From DATJIG01 sp050260515 (GTDB lineage Bacteria; Pseudomonadota; Alphaproteobacteria; SMXQ01): 64,000 bases of DNA. The position numbers and the translations under genes were made by a program. The notes under the pieces were generated by a model, which was not told the origin of the DNA, made no database searches, and saw only the letters and a list, made by a program, of their open reading frames with translations. This document shows positions 41,945 to 51,139 of the stretch, piece by piece. The DNA lies in assembly GCA_050260515.1 (NCBI GenBank), contig JBLNCI010000008.1, positions 62,001 to 126,000 on the forward strand, written 5' to 3'. How positions within the stretch are numbered: position 1 is the stretch's first letter; the number at the start of each line of letters is the position of its first letter.

Positions 41945-42913
41945 TTAGACGGAGGCCTCGGGAACGACGCGCTCCCACTTCTTTACCATGACTTCGGCCT
42001 GGCGGATGGACGCGATGTCGATCATGCGACCGTCGAGCGATACCGCTCCGCGGCCCGCGTCGCCCGCCGCCTTCATCGCGGCGACGATGCGACGTGCCTC
42101 GTCGATCTCCTCGTGGGACGGCGTGAACGCCGCGTTGACGATGGCGATCTGGCCCGGATGGATCACCCATTTGCCTTCGCAGCCGAGTGCGGCGGCGCGA
42201 TCGGCGGCGGCCTTGAGACCCGCGTCGTCCTTGAAATCGGCATAGGGACCGTCGACCGGACGCAGCCCGTGGGCGCGCGCGGCGACCACGATCCGCGACA
42301 ACGCGTAATGGAACACGTCGTTCCAGTGATAGGCGCGCTCCTCTCCGGCGCGGCCGGTGAGAACGCCGTAGCGCGGATTGGCGCCGCCGATCACGGTCGA
42401 GCGCGCGCCGATCGAGGCCGCGTAGTCGCCCGGCCCGAAGTGCAGCGCCTCGACGCGACGGCCGGCGCCGGCGATCGCCTCGACATTCATCATCGCCTTC
42501 GCACTCTCGATCAGGAGCTCGATCCCGACGCGCGGCGCGATCTTCGCCTCGCGCTCGATCGAGGCGACGGCGGATTCGATCCGGCGGACGTCGTCGACGG
42601 TGTCGATCTTCGGCACCATCACGAGGTCGAGGCGGCTCGCGCCGGCCTCGATGACGGCGCGGAGATCGCTCTCGAAGGCGGGATCGTCGAGCGCGTTGAC
42701 GCGCACCGACACGGCCTTCGCGCCGAAATCCTGCGACCGCAGCGCGTCGGCGACGTTGCGGCGGGCCTTGTCCTTGTCACCACCGGCCACCGAGTCCTCG
42801 AGGTCGAGGACGACGATGTCGGCGTCGGACCGGACCGCCTTCGCCACCAGCTCGGGGCGAATGCCGGGAACGATCAACTGCGAACGGTTGGCGCGGAGGG
42901 CGGGGTCTTGCAT
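41945..42913 (-). CDS. HpcH/HpaI aldolase family lyase (CitE / malyl-CoA lyase-like)
   Basis: A 322-residue TIM-barrel enzyme of the CitE / L-malyl-CoA lyase group. Metal and CoA-site segments are VVLDLEDSV (with the conserved Glu-Asp), VMVPKIDTVDDV, ELLIESAKAM, LHFGPGDYAASIG and KWVIHPGQIAIVN. These proteins cleave or form malyl-CoA, beta-methylmalyl-CoA or citramalyl-CoA. The spelling FGPGDYAASIGAR favours the malyl-CoA lyase-like branch, but substrate is unproven. ATG at 42913 is chosen; the open frame extends upstream without support. Confidence 0.87.
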   Translation of the reverse strand: MQDPALRANRSQLIVPGIRPELVAKAVRSDADIVVLDLEDSVAGGDKDKARRNVADALRSQDFGAKAVSVRVNALDDPAFESDLRAVIEAGASRLDLVMVPKIDTVDDVRRIESAVASIEREAKIAPRVGIELLIESAKAMMNVEAIAGAGRRVEALHFGPGDYAASIGARSTVIGGANPRYGVLTGRAGEERAYHWNDVFHYALSRIVVAARAHGLRPVDGPYADFKDDAGLKAAADRAAALGCEGKWVIHPGQIAIVNAAFTPSHEEIDEARRIVAAMKAAGDAGRGAVSLDGRMIDIASIRQAEVMVKKWERVVPEASV

Positions 42914-42984
42914 GAGGTCCGAGACGAGCCGGCCCCGACCGTGCGAGGCCCGGATAAATGCGCCTTTTCGGCCAAAAAAGTCAA

Positions 42985-43917
42985 CTAACGCGCTCGCGAA
43001 CGCCGCGCCAGGGGATGGTGGTCGCGCACCGCGGCCTTCAGTCTTTCTTCCAGCACGTGCGTGTAGATTTGCGTCGTGGCGACGTCGGCGTGGCCGAGCA
43101 TCTCCTGGACCGCTCGCAGGTCGGCGCCGTGGGCAAGCAGGTGGCTTGCGAACGCATGGCGCACCACATGCGGCGAGACCTGTCGCGGGTCGAGCCCCGC
43201 GTCGACGGCAAGCTCCTTGAGGATCTGGGTGAAGCGCTGCCGCGTGAGATGCTTGCGCGGCTCCGGCGAGGGGAAGAGCCACGGCGACGAACCGGCGATC
43301 CGCGCGCGGACGGGCAGCCACTTCTTCAGCGCGAGCAGTGCCGGCGGCGACAACGGCACCATGCGCTCCTTGTTGCCCTTGCCGCGCACCACGAGCACGC
43401 CACCGCGCGCCGCCGCGGCCCCAACCGGCAGCGAAATCAGCTCCGAGACACGCAGGCCGGCGGCGTACAGCACCTGCAGCAGCGCCGTCGCGCGGAGGCC
43501 TTCGACGCCATCGCGCTTCGCCGCGGCCGCGAGCAGCGCGTCGATGTCCATCTCGGACAGAGTCTTCGGAAGACGCCGACCGCGCTTCGGGGAATCGATG
43601 GCGGCCGTCGGATCGTCTGCGCGCACGCCCTCGCTCAGCAGGAAGCGGTAGAACTGCCGCAACGCCGAGAGACGCCGCGCCGCGGTCGCTGCATCGAATC
43701 CGTCCGCCGTGAGATGCTCGATGTAGCGCCGGACGTCCTCACCCGCGGCGAGCGCGATGTCCTGCTTGGAGGTGGCGGCGAAGTGCTTCAGATCGCGCCG
43801 GTAAGCGTGCTGCGTGTTGAGCGACGCGCCGCGCTCGGCCGCGAGCATCTCGAGGAATGCTTCGACGTGGGGCTCGGCGCTCCCGAACGCGTCGCGGTCG
43901 GACGCCGGCCGGCCCAT
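42985..43917 (-). CDS. xerD: Tyrosine recombinase XerD
   Basis: A 310-residue tyrosine recombinase that resolves chromosome dimers at dif with XerC. The SAM-like N-domain (residues about 15-100) is followed by the catalytic set R156, K180, H250-x-x-R253, H276 and Y285. Chromosomal housekeeping context (beside accA and aroK) argues for Xer and not a phage integrase; XerD rather than XerC is judged by gene position. The ATG overlaps the stop of the upstream hypothetical gene by one base (TGATG). Confidence 0.92.
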   Translation of the reverse strand: MGRPASDRDAFGSAEPHVEAFLEMLAAERGASLNTQHAYRRDLKHFAATSKQDIALAAGEDVRRYIEHLTADGFDAATAARRLSALRQFYRFLLSEGVRADDPTAAIDSPKRGRRLPKTLSEMDIDALLAAAAKRDGVEGLRATALLQVLYAAGLRVSELISLPVGAAAARGGVLVVRGKGNKERMVPLSPPALLALKKWLPVRARIAGSSPWLFPSPEPRKHLTRQRFTQILKELAVDAGLDPRQVSPHVVRHAFASHLLAHGADLRAVQEMLGHADVATTQIYTHVLEERLKAAVRDHHPLARRSRAR

Positions 43918-45719
43918 CACAGTCCGCTGGCGACGGCCGAGTCGAGCACGAGCGCAGCCGCATCCCCGCCGAGGTTCACGCGATTGAGCGCGGCGCCGAC
44001 GCTGCCGACGGTCTCCGCCGACCACAGCGCCGGGTCGCCCGAGCCGAGCGCGGTGAGCGCCAGCAGAACGACCTCGCCGACACGCCCACCGTCGGCGGCG
44101 CGCGTCATCGGACCGAGGAGCGGCGACGACCGCGCCGCGGTCGCGGCATCGAGGTACGGTGCCCACACCTCCGGCGGAACGCGGGCCCCCATCGCGTCAA
44201 GGAGCGTGAGGACTTGCGCGCCTTTCGGGAGGCGCTCGGGCTGGGGAAGGCTCGCCACCCAGCGATTGAATCCCGCGACGTCGAACGGCCGCGGCGCTGC
44301 CGGGGGAACCGCGCCTGCCGCCGTCACAACGCCTGTCTTCGGCACAGCGGCGATGGCGGCCAGCGGCCATAGCGGCGTGTCCCCGGACGCGTCGCCCGCT
44401 CGCGCCGCCTGGGTCCGCCAGGCCTCCGCCTGCGCGACCGACCCGGCCGCGTACAGCGCTCGCGCCGCATCCTGCGCGAACCATTGCAGCTCCGGCGCGG
44501 GCTCGATCCCCGCTATGTCGGCGGCATACACCCGTGCCGCCTGCGCGAAGCGGCCCTGCTCCCGGGCACTGGCGAGCGCCGCCTCGATCGCCTCGGCGGC
44601 AGCGGCGGGAACGCCGCGCGCCTGCTGCTCGGCCTTGTAGAACAGCGCGCGTCCGCGCGGCGAGGAGTCGTTGCCGGCAAGCGTGAGCGCATTGCCCATC
44701 TCGTCTGCCTTGAACGGCACGGCCGCGTAGATCTCGGCGAGCTTTGCCGTCGGAATCGCCCCGAATGCTTCCGCGCGCTCGGCCGCGTCCAGCCGAGCGG
44801 TGATGTCACCGCCGCCGACGGCGATCGCTCGCAGCGCGAGCGGGCTCGCGTCGGCCAGCGCCTCCGGGGTAAGCGGCGCCTTCGCGAGCCGCAGCAGCGC
44901 GACCTCGAGCGGCCCGACCCCGGCGAGGCTCGTCACGGGCTTGCGCTCGCCGAGCGCGTCGCGCAGCAGCACGACGTACGGCGAATCCGCCGGCACGCCC
45001 TGCTCACCCATCAGATCGAGCGCGAGCTGGGCTTGCGCCGTGCGTCCGCCGACCACGTCGCACAGCACCGTCGCACGGTTCCAGAACTCGCCTTTCGCGG
45101 CGACCCGGGTCGCGCCCGAAAGCGTCGCGCACGCGGTCGCGTCATCACCGGCGAGGAGCGCCGCTTCGATCTGAGCGCGGATGGACGGTTCGTCGCTCGC
45201 GCTCGGCACGGCACGGGCGAGCGCGATGAAGTCGTCCGCGTCGCCCAACGCGGCGAGTGCCGCGAGGCGCGCGGAGAGAAGGCTTTCTGGGGCGGCGCCA
45301 TCGGCGGCCGGCGGCGGGACGGCGCTCGTCAGCAGCAGCTTGCGCGCAAGCGCCCGCTGCGCCGGCGAGGTCGACGGCGCCGGGAGACGCGGAAGATAGG
45401 CGGAGACCAGCGCGCGCGAGGTGCCGCGCCACATGTCGGCGCCGAGTCCGTCGATGGTGCCGACGCCGTCCGAGGCGATCGACAGCGGCGCAAGCTCGTC
45501 GATGCGGATGCCGCCGATGGCGGTCTCGGTCGCCTCGCTCGTCGGGGAACCGGGCTCGCCTTTGGGCGCCTCGTCCCGCGACCGCGGTGTCGGCCACAGC
45601 GGAGTCGGAGCGTTCAGCCCCGGACCGGCCGGCGAGGTCTGAGCGGCGGCGGGAAGCGCCGTCGCGAGCGCGATGGAAACCGTGAATGCGGCGAGGTTAC
45701 GGATGCAGGGCGCGGTCAT
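43917..45719 (-). CDS. Secreted hypothetical protein, helical-repeat-like
   Basis: A 600-residue protein I cannot assign to a named family. It has a clear signal peptide (residues 1-26, LATALPAAAQ), a Pro/Ser-rich stretch to about residue 60, then almost entirely Ala/Leu-rich helices (for example LLSARLAALAALGDADDFIALARA, here shortened in sense to repeated pairs of helices), which resembles TPR/Sel1-type solenoids without clear consensus. No catalytic motif or membrane segment is seen beyond the signal. It is translationally coupled to xerD and overlaps the 45-residue membrane peptide gene upstream by 23 bp. Position between aroK and xerD suggests a conserved envelope protein of this lineage. 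Confidence 0.7.
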   Translation of the reverse strand: MTAPCIRNLAAFTVSIALATALPAAAQTSPAGPGLNAPTPLWPTPRSRDEAPKGEPGSPTSEATETAIGGIRIDELAPLSIASDGVGTIDGLGADMWRGTSRALVSAYLPRLPAPSTSPAQRALARKLLLTSAVPPPAADGAAPESLLSARLAALAALGDADDFIALARAVPSASDEPSIRAQIEAALLAGDDATACATLSGATRVAAKGEFWNRATVLCDVVGGRTAQAQLALDLMGEQGVPADSPYVVLLRDALGERKPVTSLAGVGPLEVALLRLAKAPLTPEALADASPLALRAIAVGGGDITARLDAAERAEAFGAIPTAKLAEIYAAVPFKADEMGNALTLAGNDSSPRGRALFYKAEQQARGVPAAAAEAIEAALASAREQGRFAQAARVYAADIAGIEPAPELQWFAQDAARALYAAGSVAQAEAWRTQAARAGDASGDTPLWPLAAIAAVPKTGVVTAAGAVPPAAPRPFDVAGFNRWVASLPQPERLPKGAQVLTLLDAMGARVPPEVWAPYLDAATAARSSPLLGPMTRAADGGRVGEVVLLALTALGSGDPALWSAETVGSVGAALNRVNLGGDAAALVLDSAVASGL

Positions 45720-45834
45720 TGGAGATGACCTTCTCGACCGGGGCCGAGGGCGCCGGAATGTTGCGCGTCGCGAGAAACGCGACGCCGCCGATGATCACAA
45801 CCACGACTGCAATGATGATAACGCGCCCGATCAT
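45697..45834 (-). CDS. 45-residue single-span membrane peptide
   Basis: A tiny protein that starts MIGRVIIIAVVVVIIGGVAFL, one membrane segment (residues 4-21), followed by a short polar tail (TRNIPAPSAPVEKVISNDR). AAGGGG lies 5 bases before the ATG at 45834, a better site than for most genes here. It overlaps the secreted hypothetical gene by 23 bp, so the two are probably translated together. The Pro/Ala tail suggests a periplasmic linker. Function unknown. Confidence 0.65.
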   Translation of the reverse strand: MIGRVIIIAVVVVIIGGVAFLATRNIPAPSAPVEKVISNDRALHP

Positions 45835-45965
45835 GGGTCCCCTTCCGAAAAGCGTCTCGATACGTGCATCGCTCGAAGCCAAGAGTCGCCCCCATCGCGG
45901 CCACGGAGCCCGTCCGGGCTTTCGCTGGCGCGCGCAGCGGCGGCGCCGCTATAATCCGCACGACC

Positions 45966-46595
45966 ATGGCCAATTCACGGCAACCTAACGGCTCGGCCCA
46001 ACCCTTGCAACACAGCGGCGGCACCGGAGCGGCGGCGCCGCGCTTTTCGCGATCGGTGGTGCTCGTCGGCCTGATGGGCGCCGGCAAGAGCGCCGTCGGC
46101 CGGCTCCTCGCCGAGCGCATCGGGCTGCCGTTCGTCGACGCCGATCGCGAGATCGAGGCCGCGGCGGGGCTGACGATCAGCGAGATCTTCGAAAAGCACG
46201 GCGAGCCGTTCTTCCGCGACCGCGAGGAGAAGGTGATGGCCCGGCTGCTGTCGGGCCCGCCCCAGGTGATCGCTGCCGGCGGCGGCGCGTTCATGAGCGC
46301 ATCGACCCGGGCACGCATCCGCGAGTCCGCCGTCTCGATCTGGCTCAAGGCCGACGTCGACCTGCTGGTGCGACGGACGGCGAAGCGCAGCCACCGGCCG
46401 CTGCTGACCGGGGAGGATCCGCGCGCCGTGCTCGAACGGCTCGCCACGGTTCGCGAGCCGATCTACGCGACCGCCGACATCACCGTCGAAACGTCGGACG
46501 AACCGGCGGACGCTGTCGCGCAGAAGGTCGCGACGGCGCTGACCGGCGACCTTCCCGGCCAACATCCCACGCTGCGGCGCGGAGAAGTGCGGTGA
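45966..46595 (+). CDS. aroK: Shikimate kinase
   Basis: A 209-residue P-loop kinase of aromatic amino acid synthesis. Walker A is GLMGAGKS (35-42), DADREIE (60-66) binds shikimate, and AAGGGAFM and RPLL follow. The first 30 residues are an unconserved extension rich in Gly, Ser and Gln, so the true start could be internal. TATAAT lies only 11 bases before the ATG. Its stop overlaps the aroB GTG (GTGA). Confidence 0.95.
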   Translation: MANSRQPNGSAQPLQHSGGTGAAAPRFSRSVVLVGLMGAGKSAVGRLLAERIGLPFVDADREIEAAAGLTISEIFEKHGEPFFRDREEKVMARLLSGPPQVIAAGGGAFMSASTRARIRESAVSIWLKADVDLLVRRTAKRSHRPLLTGEDPRAVLERLATVREPIYATADITVETSDEPADAVAQKVATALTGDLPGQHPTLRRGEVR

Positions 46596-47722
46596 GCGCG
46601 ACCGGTCTTCTTCCGCAGACGATCGTCCGCGTCGACCTCGGCGTGCGCAGCTACGACGTGCGCATCGGGCCGGGTCTGCTCGACCAAGCCGGCCCGCTTC
46701 TCTCCGCTCAGCTCACGCGCAAGAACGTGATCATCGTCACCGATGAGACCGTCGCCGGCCTGTATCTGGCGCGCCTCGAGCGGAGTCTTGCGGCCGCCGG
46801 CATCCGTCACCACGCCATCGTGCTGCCGCCCGGAGAAGGGACCAAGGATTTCGCGCACCTCGCCCAACTCACCGGCGGCCTTCTCGAAGCGGGCGTCGAA
46901 CGCGGCACGACGTTGATCGCGCTGGGCGGCGGCGTGATCGGCGATCTCGCCGGCTTCGCGGCGGCGATCACGCTGCGCGGCATCTCCTACGTCCAGATCC
47001 CGACCACGCTGCTCGCGCAGGTCGACAGCTCGGTGGGCGGCAAGACCGCGATCGACACGCCCCAGGGCAAGAACCTCGTCGGCGCGTTTCACCAGCCGCG
47101 ACTGGTGCTCGCCGACATCTCGACGCTCGCGACGCTCCCGGAGCGGCAGGTCCGCGCCGGCTACGCCGAGGTGGCGAAGTACGGGCTCATCGACGATCCC
47201 GCGTTCTTCGTGTGGCTCGAGGAGCACGGGCGCGCGCTGGTCGACGGCAACGAGGCCCATCGGCTCGAAGCGGTCGCGACGAGCGTGCGCTCGAAGGCGG
47301 CGATCGTCGCCCGCGACGAGCGCGAGACCGGAGACCGGGCGCTGCTCAATCTCGGCCACACCTTCGCCCACGCGCTGGAGGCGGAGACCGGGTTCGGCGA
47401 CGAGCTGCTGCACGGTGAGGCGGTGGCGGCCGGAATGGGGCTGGCGTTCACGCTGTCGGCGCGCCTCGGCCTCGCCCCGCATGCCGACGCCGAGCGCGTC
47501 CGGCGCCATCTCCGGGCGGTGGGGCTCCCGGCGGGATTGAAAGACCTTCCCAGACGTTCCTGGAGTGTGGACGCGCTGATCGGCCACATGCGGCGCGACA
47601 AGAAGGTGCGCGACGAGCGGATCCGTTTCGTTCTGGCGCGCGGCATCGGCAAGGCGTTCCTGACCGACGGCATCGATCCCGGCGTCGTCGCGGCCATGCT
47701 GGCGGATGAGCTTGCCGGCTGA
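46592..47722 (+). CDS. aroB: 3-dehydroquinate synthase
   Basis: A 376-residue NAD- and zinc-dependent enzyme of the shikimate pathway that cyclises DAHP to 3-dehydroquinate. GGGVIGDLAGFAA, PTTLLAQVDSSVGGKTAID, the metal site AEVAKYG, NLGHTFAHALE and LHGEAVAAGM are all intact. GTG start at 46592 in a GTGA overlap with aroK, so expression is coupled. Length is normal. Confidence 0.98.
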   Translation: MSATGLLPQTIVRVDLGVRSYDVRIGPGLLDQAGPLLSAQLTRKNVIIVTDETVAGLYLARLERSLAAAGIRHHAIVLPPGEGTKDFAHLAQLTGGLLEAGVERGTTLIALGGGVIGDLAGFAAAITLRGISYVQIPTTLLAQVDSSVGGKTAIDTPQGKNLVGAFHQPRLVLADISTLATLPERQVRAGYAEVAKYGLIDDPAFFVWLEEHGRALVDGNEAHRLEAVATSVRSKAAIVARDERETGDRALLNLGHTFAHALEAETGFGDELLHGEAVAAGMGLAFTLSARLGLAPHADAERVRRHLRAVGLPAGLKDLPRRSWSVDALIGHMRRDKKVRDERIRFVLARGIGKAFLTDGIDPGVVAAMLADELAG

Positions 47723-47754
47723 GCCAGGCGCCAGCCGGCACCGGAGAGCGAACC

Positions 47755-49026
47755 ATGGACCTTCCCGTTCCCGTCACCCTGATCGCGATCGCGATCCTGA
47801 TCCTCATCGCGTCGTTCTTCTCGGCCGCCGAAACGGCCCTGACCGCCGCGTCCCGTGCCGTCATTCACCAGATGGAGCATGAAGGCGTGCCGCGCGCCTC
47901 GGTGGTGAAGCGTCTGCGCGCGCACAAGGAACAGTTCATCGCGGCGATCCTGTTCGGCAACAACCTCGTCAACATCCTGGCGAGCGCGCTGACGACTGAG
48001 ATCATGGTCCAGTTCTTCCCGAGCACCGGCGTGCTCTACGCGACCGCCATCCTCACGGTCGTGCTGATCGTCTTCGGCGAGGTGCTGCCGAAGACGTACG
48101 CCATCCAGCACGCCAATCGCGTGTCGCTCAGCGTCGCGCCGCCGATCGAGTGGTTCACGAAGATGACCGGCCCGGTGATCGCCGCGATCCAGGCGGTCGT
48201 CGGTCTGACCCTGCGGCTGTTCGGCCACCATGCCAGCGAGCAGGATCAGATCTCGGCGACGCAGGCGCTGCGCGGCGCGATCGAGCTGTCGGCGGCGGAG
48301 TCGGGCGGCGTCCGCCGCGCCCGCGCGATGCTGCACTCGATCCTCGAGCTGCAGGAGGTGACCGTCGGGGAGATCATGGTACACCGCGGCAACGTGATCG
48401 CGGTCAACGCCGACCTCACGGGCCCCGAGATCGTGCGCGCGATCATGGAGCAGCCGCATACCCGGGTGCCGCTGTGGCGCGGCAAGCCGGAGAACATCGT
48501 CGGCGTGCTGCACGTCAAGGCCATGCTGAAGTCGATCAACGAGACCAACGACGTCAATCGGATCGATCCGCTCGCGCTAATGAGCGAGCCGTGGTTCGTG
48601 CCCGAATCCACGAAGCTGTTCGATCAGCTCCAGGCCTTCCGCGAGCGTCGCGAGCATTTCGCCCTCGTCGTCGACGAGTACGGCGACCTCGAGGGCATCG
48701 TCACGCTGGAGGACATCCTCGAGGAGATTGTCGGCGACATCTCCGACGAGCACGACACCGCGACGGCGGGCATCCGCATCCGTAACGACGGCACGATCCT
48801 CGCCGCCGGCGACGTCACCATTCGCGATCTCAATCGCCGCTTCGACTGGCGGCTGCCCGACGATCAGGCATCCACCATCGCCGGCCTCATCCTCCACGAG
48901 GCACGGCAGATCCCGGAATCGGGGCAGACGTTCGCGTTCCACGGCTTCCGGTTCGAGGTCCTGCGTCGGCAGAAAAATCGCATCACGGCGATCCTCATCC
49001 GGCCGCCGAAGCGGCAGGCGAGCTGA
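47755..49026 (+). CDS. CorC/HlyC family membrane protein (CNNM-like: DUF21, CBS pair, CorC_HlyC)
   Basis: A 423-residue protein with an N-terminal DUF21 membrane domain (about residues 1-180, several hydrophobic segments, FFSAAETALTAASR near the start), two CBS domains (about 205-325, with MVHRGNVIAV and LVVDEYGDLEGIVTLEDILEEIVG) and a C-terminal CorC_HlyC domain. Relatives are CNNM/CorB-type magnesium transporters or regulators. The CBS pair probably binds Mg-ATP. The gene lies 32 bp after aroB, a common order in alphaproteobacteria. Confidence 0.92.
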   Translation: MDLPVPVTLIAIAILILIASFFSAAETALTAASRAVIHQMEHEGVPRASVVKRLRAHKEQFIAAILFGNNLVNILASALTTEIMVQFFPSTGVLYATAILTVVLIVFGEVLPKTYAIQHANRVSLSVAPPIEWFTKMTGPVIAAIQAVVGLTLRLFGHHASEQDQISATQALRGAIELSAAESGGVRRARAMLHSILELQEVTVGEIMVHRGNVIAVNADLTGPEIVRAIMEQPHTRVPLWRGKPENIVGVLHVKAMLKSINETNDVNRIDPLALMSEPWFVPESTKLFDQLQAFRERREHFALVVDEYGDLEGIVTLEDILEEIVGDISDEHDTATAGIRIRNDGTILAAGDVTIRDLNRRFDWRLPDDQASTIAGLILHEARQIPESGQTFAFHGFRFEVLRRQKNRITAILIRPPKRQAS

Positions 49027-49089
49027 CCGCGACGGCTTGCCGCTCTCCGGCCGCGGCTCCATATTCAACGCCTCACCCTGGAGGCTCCG

Positions 49090-49644
49090 ATGCCGCTCCC
49101 CCCGCCCGCTCCCCGCCAGCACCGGCACCGTCGCACGCTGACGATGGAAGGTTATTTCCGCGAGGACGGACTGATCGAGGTCGAGGGCCACCTCGTCGAC
49201 CAGAAGGCGTACGATTTCCAGAACGAGTTCCGGGGCACGGTGACGGCCGGAACTCCGGTGCACGACATGTGGATCCGCCTCACGCTCGACGAGCATCTCA
49301 CGGTCAAGGACGTGGCGGTGGCGATGGACGCGGGCCCGCACCCGATTTGCCCGGCGATCACTCCGGCGTTCGACAAACTGAAGGGCGAGCGCATCAAGCC
49401 GGGCTGGAACGTCCGAGTGCGCGAGCTGCTGGGCGGCGTGCAGGGCTGCACGCACCTGGTCGAGATGCTGGGCCCGCTCGGCACCGTCGCGTATCAGACC
49501 GTCGGGCCATCGCGCGTGCGCGCGCCCGGCGCGCCGCCGCCCGACCCGAACAAGCCGTCGCCGCGCATCGGGAGCTGCCACGCGTTCGCGCCAGACGGGC
49601 CGATCGTGAAGAAACGCTGGCCGCAGTTCTACACCGGCTCCTGA
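49090..49644 (+). CDS. DUF2889 family protein
   Basis: A 184-residue protein of the DUF2889 family. It begins RHRRTLTMEGYFREDGLIEVEGHL, with conserved GYFREDG and EGHLVD, and continues with GTPVHDMWIRLTLDE, DAGPHPIC and GGVQGCTHLVEML. C117-type cysteines and several His suggest a metal site, not established. The family has no known function; in several proteobacteria it neighbours aromatic or phenolic degradation genes. GGAGG precedes the ATG. It is convergent with bolA. Confidence 0.8.
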   Translation: MPLPPPAPRQHRHRRTLTMEGYFREDGLIEVEGHLVDQKAYDFQNEFRGTVTAGTPVHDMWIRLTLDEHLTVKDVAVAMDAGPHPICPAITPAFDKLKGERIKPGWNVRVRELLGGVQGCTHLVEMLGPLGTVAYQTVGPSRVRAPGAPPPDPNKPSPRIGSCHAFAPDGPIVKKRWPQFYTGS

Positions 49645-49662
49645 CCCCGGCGACGCAAACGG

Positions 49663-50025
49663 CTACCGGCTCTTGTCGGATTTCCGCTTCGCGAGCTGAT
49701 CGTCGCGAAAGGCCCACACCTCGCGCCCCGGCCCGCTCGGTTCGGCGACGTTCGCCTCGGCCGGCGTGCGCGCCGACAGCGACAGCGCGTGGACATGATC
49801 CTTGAGCTCGTCCCGGAGGACGTCCTGGACGCGGCGCTCGCGTGCGACGCGGCTCATGCCCTCGAACGCGGCGCTGACGATCTCGATGCGGAAATGCGTC
49901 TCGCTGCGGCCCGAGGCTCCGGCGTGGCCGCGGTGGGATTCCGATTGATCGACGACGTCGAGCCGGAGCGGCTCAAGCGCTGCCGTGAGCTTTTCGGTGA
50001 TGGCGCGCGCGATCGGTCCGGTCAT
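49663..50025 (-). CDS. BolA family protein
   Basis: A 120-residue BolA protein. DVVDQSESHRGHAGA and SETHFRIEIVSAAFEGMSRVARERRV match the BolA class II KH-like fold with the FEGMSRVAR stretch. Family members pair with monothiol glutaredoxins to hold or sense Fe-S clusters. The C-terminal 25 residues are an unconserved extension. ATG at 50025 is chosen; the upstream extension is not family-like. It is divergent from the EamA gene and followed beyond it by the DnaJ-like gene, a common alphaproteobacterial neighbour. Confidence 0.9.
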   Translation of the reverse strand: MTGPIARAITEKLTAALEPLRLDVVDQSESHRGHAGASGRSETHFRIEIVSAAFEGMSRVARERRVQDVLRDELKDHVHALSLSARTPAEANVAEPSGPGREVWAFRDDQLAKRKSDKSR

Positions 50026-50108
50026 GAGCGATGTTCGCTGGAGCCGTGGGAATATTGCATGGCCAAACGTGGTATGGAGGGACGTCCCTGTCAACGCAGC
50101 CCTGCTCC

Positions 50109-51053
50109 ATGACGAGTCCTCCGCCGAGTTCCGGCACCGCTCCCGCGTTCTCCCGCCGCACCGCCTTTTTCCTGCTCGCCCTCGTCATCCTGATCTGGGG
50201 GACGAACTGGCCGGTGATGAAGATCGGCCTCGAGACGCTGCCGCCATTCACCTTCGCCGCCGCGCGGATCGTGCTTGGCGCGGCCACGCTGTTCGCGGTG
50301 CTTGCCTTAACCGGGGGCATCCGCCTTCCACCGCGCCACGACCTCCCGGTGCTGTTCAGCGTGGCGATGGGCCAGATCGCCGCATTTCTGGGATTCGTGA
50401 ATCTCGGACTGCAGTATGTCCCCGCCGGCCGATCGGCGATTCTCTCCTACACCACCCCGATCTGGGTCGTGCCGGCGGCCGTGCTTGTCCTGCACGAGCG
50501 CTTCGGGTGGCGCACCGTCATCGGCCTCGCGCTCGGGCTCATCGGCATTGCGGCGCTGTTCAACCCCTGGGGTTTCGACTGGTCGAGCCGCGATGCGCTG
50601 CTCGGTAACGGCTACCTGCTGCTCGCGGCGCTCGCGTGGGCCGCGAGCATGGTGCACGTGAAGATGCACCGCTGGGAATCGTCGCCCCTCGAGCTCACGC
50701 CGTGGCAGCTCGTAGCCGCCGCCGTGCCGCTGATCGTCCTCGCGCTGGTGTTCGAGCCGGTGACGCGATTGTCGCTTGATCACACGACGGCACTGGTGCT
50801 CGCATTCAACGGACCCCTGTCCACCGCCTTTGCCGTGTGGGCGTGGCTCAGCGTCAATCGCGCGTTGCCGGCGATCACCTCCTCGCTCGGCAGCCTCGGC
50901 GTCCCCGTGGTCGGGCTGCTCGCGTCGGTCGTGACACTGGGAGAAACGGTGGACGCGGCCACGCTCATCGGCCTCGTCGCGATCGCTGGCGGGCTGGTCC
51001 TGGTCAGCCTCGATGCGCCGAAACCGAGCGCGGCAGGGCTCAAAAGTCCTTAA
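50109..51053 (+). CDS. EamA/DMT superfamily transporter
   Basis: A 314-residue inner-membrane protein with ten hydrophobic segments and two EamA repeats (about residues 20-150 and 165-305). WGTNWPVMKIGLE and ALAWAASMVHVKM are typical starts of the two repeats, and LGETVDAATLIGLVAIAGGLVL is the usual end. DMT exporters move metabolites or amino acids; substrate unknown. ATG at 50109 is preferred over an upstream start at 50031 that would overlap the bolA promoter region. Confidence 0.88.
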   Translation: MTSPPPSSGTAPAFSRRTAFFLLALVILIWGTNWPVMKIGLETLPPFTFAAARIVLGAATLFAVLALTGGIRLPPRHDLPVLFSVAMGQIAAFLGFVNLGLQYVPAGRSAILSYTTPIWVVPAAVLVLHERFGWRTVIGLALGLIGIAALFNPWGFDWSSRDALLGNGYLLLAALAWAASMVHVKMHRWESSPLELTPWQLVAAAVPLIVLALVFEPVTRLSLDHTTALVLAFNGPLSTAFAVWAWLSVNRALPAITSSLGSLGVPVVGLLASVVTLGETVDAATLIGLVAIAGGLVLVSLDAPKPSAAGLKSP

Positions 51054-51139
51054 ATTTGCCCGGCCCAGGCTGCGCTTTTGGGGCGTCCGCACCTTGCGCC
51101 GCAGGGCGGCCCACCGCATATTTCTAGCCGGTGACTGCC

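Noticed and set aside
42985..43917. Tyrosine recombinase as the integrase of a mobile element
   Set aside because: It sits among housekeeping genes in a conserved order, with no tRNA, att repeats or cargo genes; it fits XerD.
45950..45955. TATAAT just before aroK as a promoter giving a leaderless message
   Set aside because: No -35 partner at 16-18 bp and only 10 bases remain to the ATG; chance occurrence is likely and the aroK start itself is uncertain.
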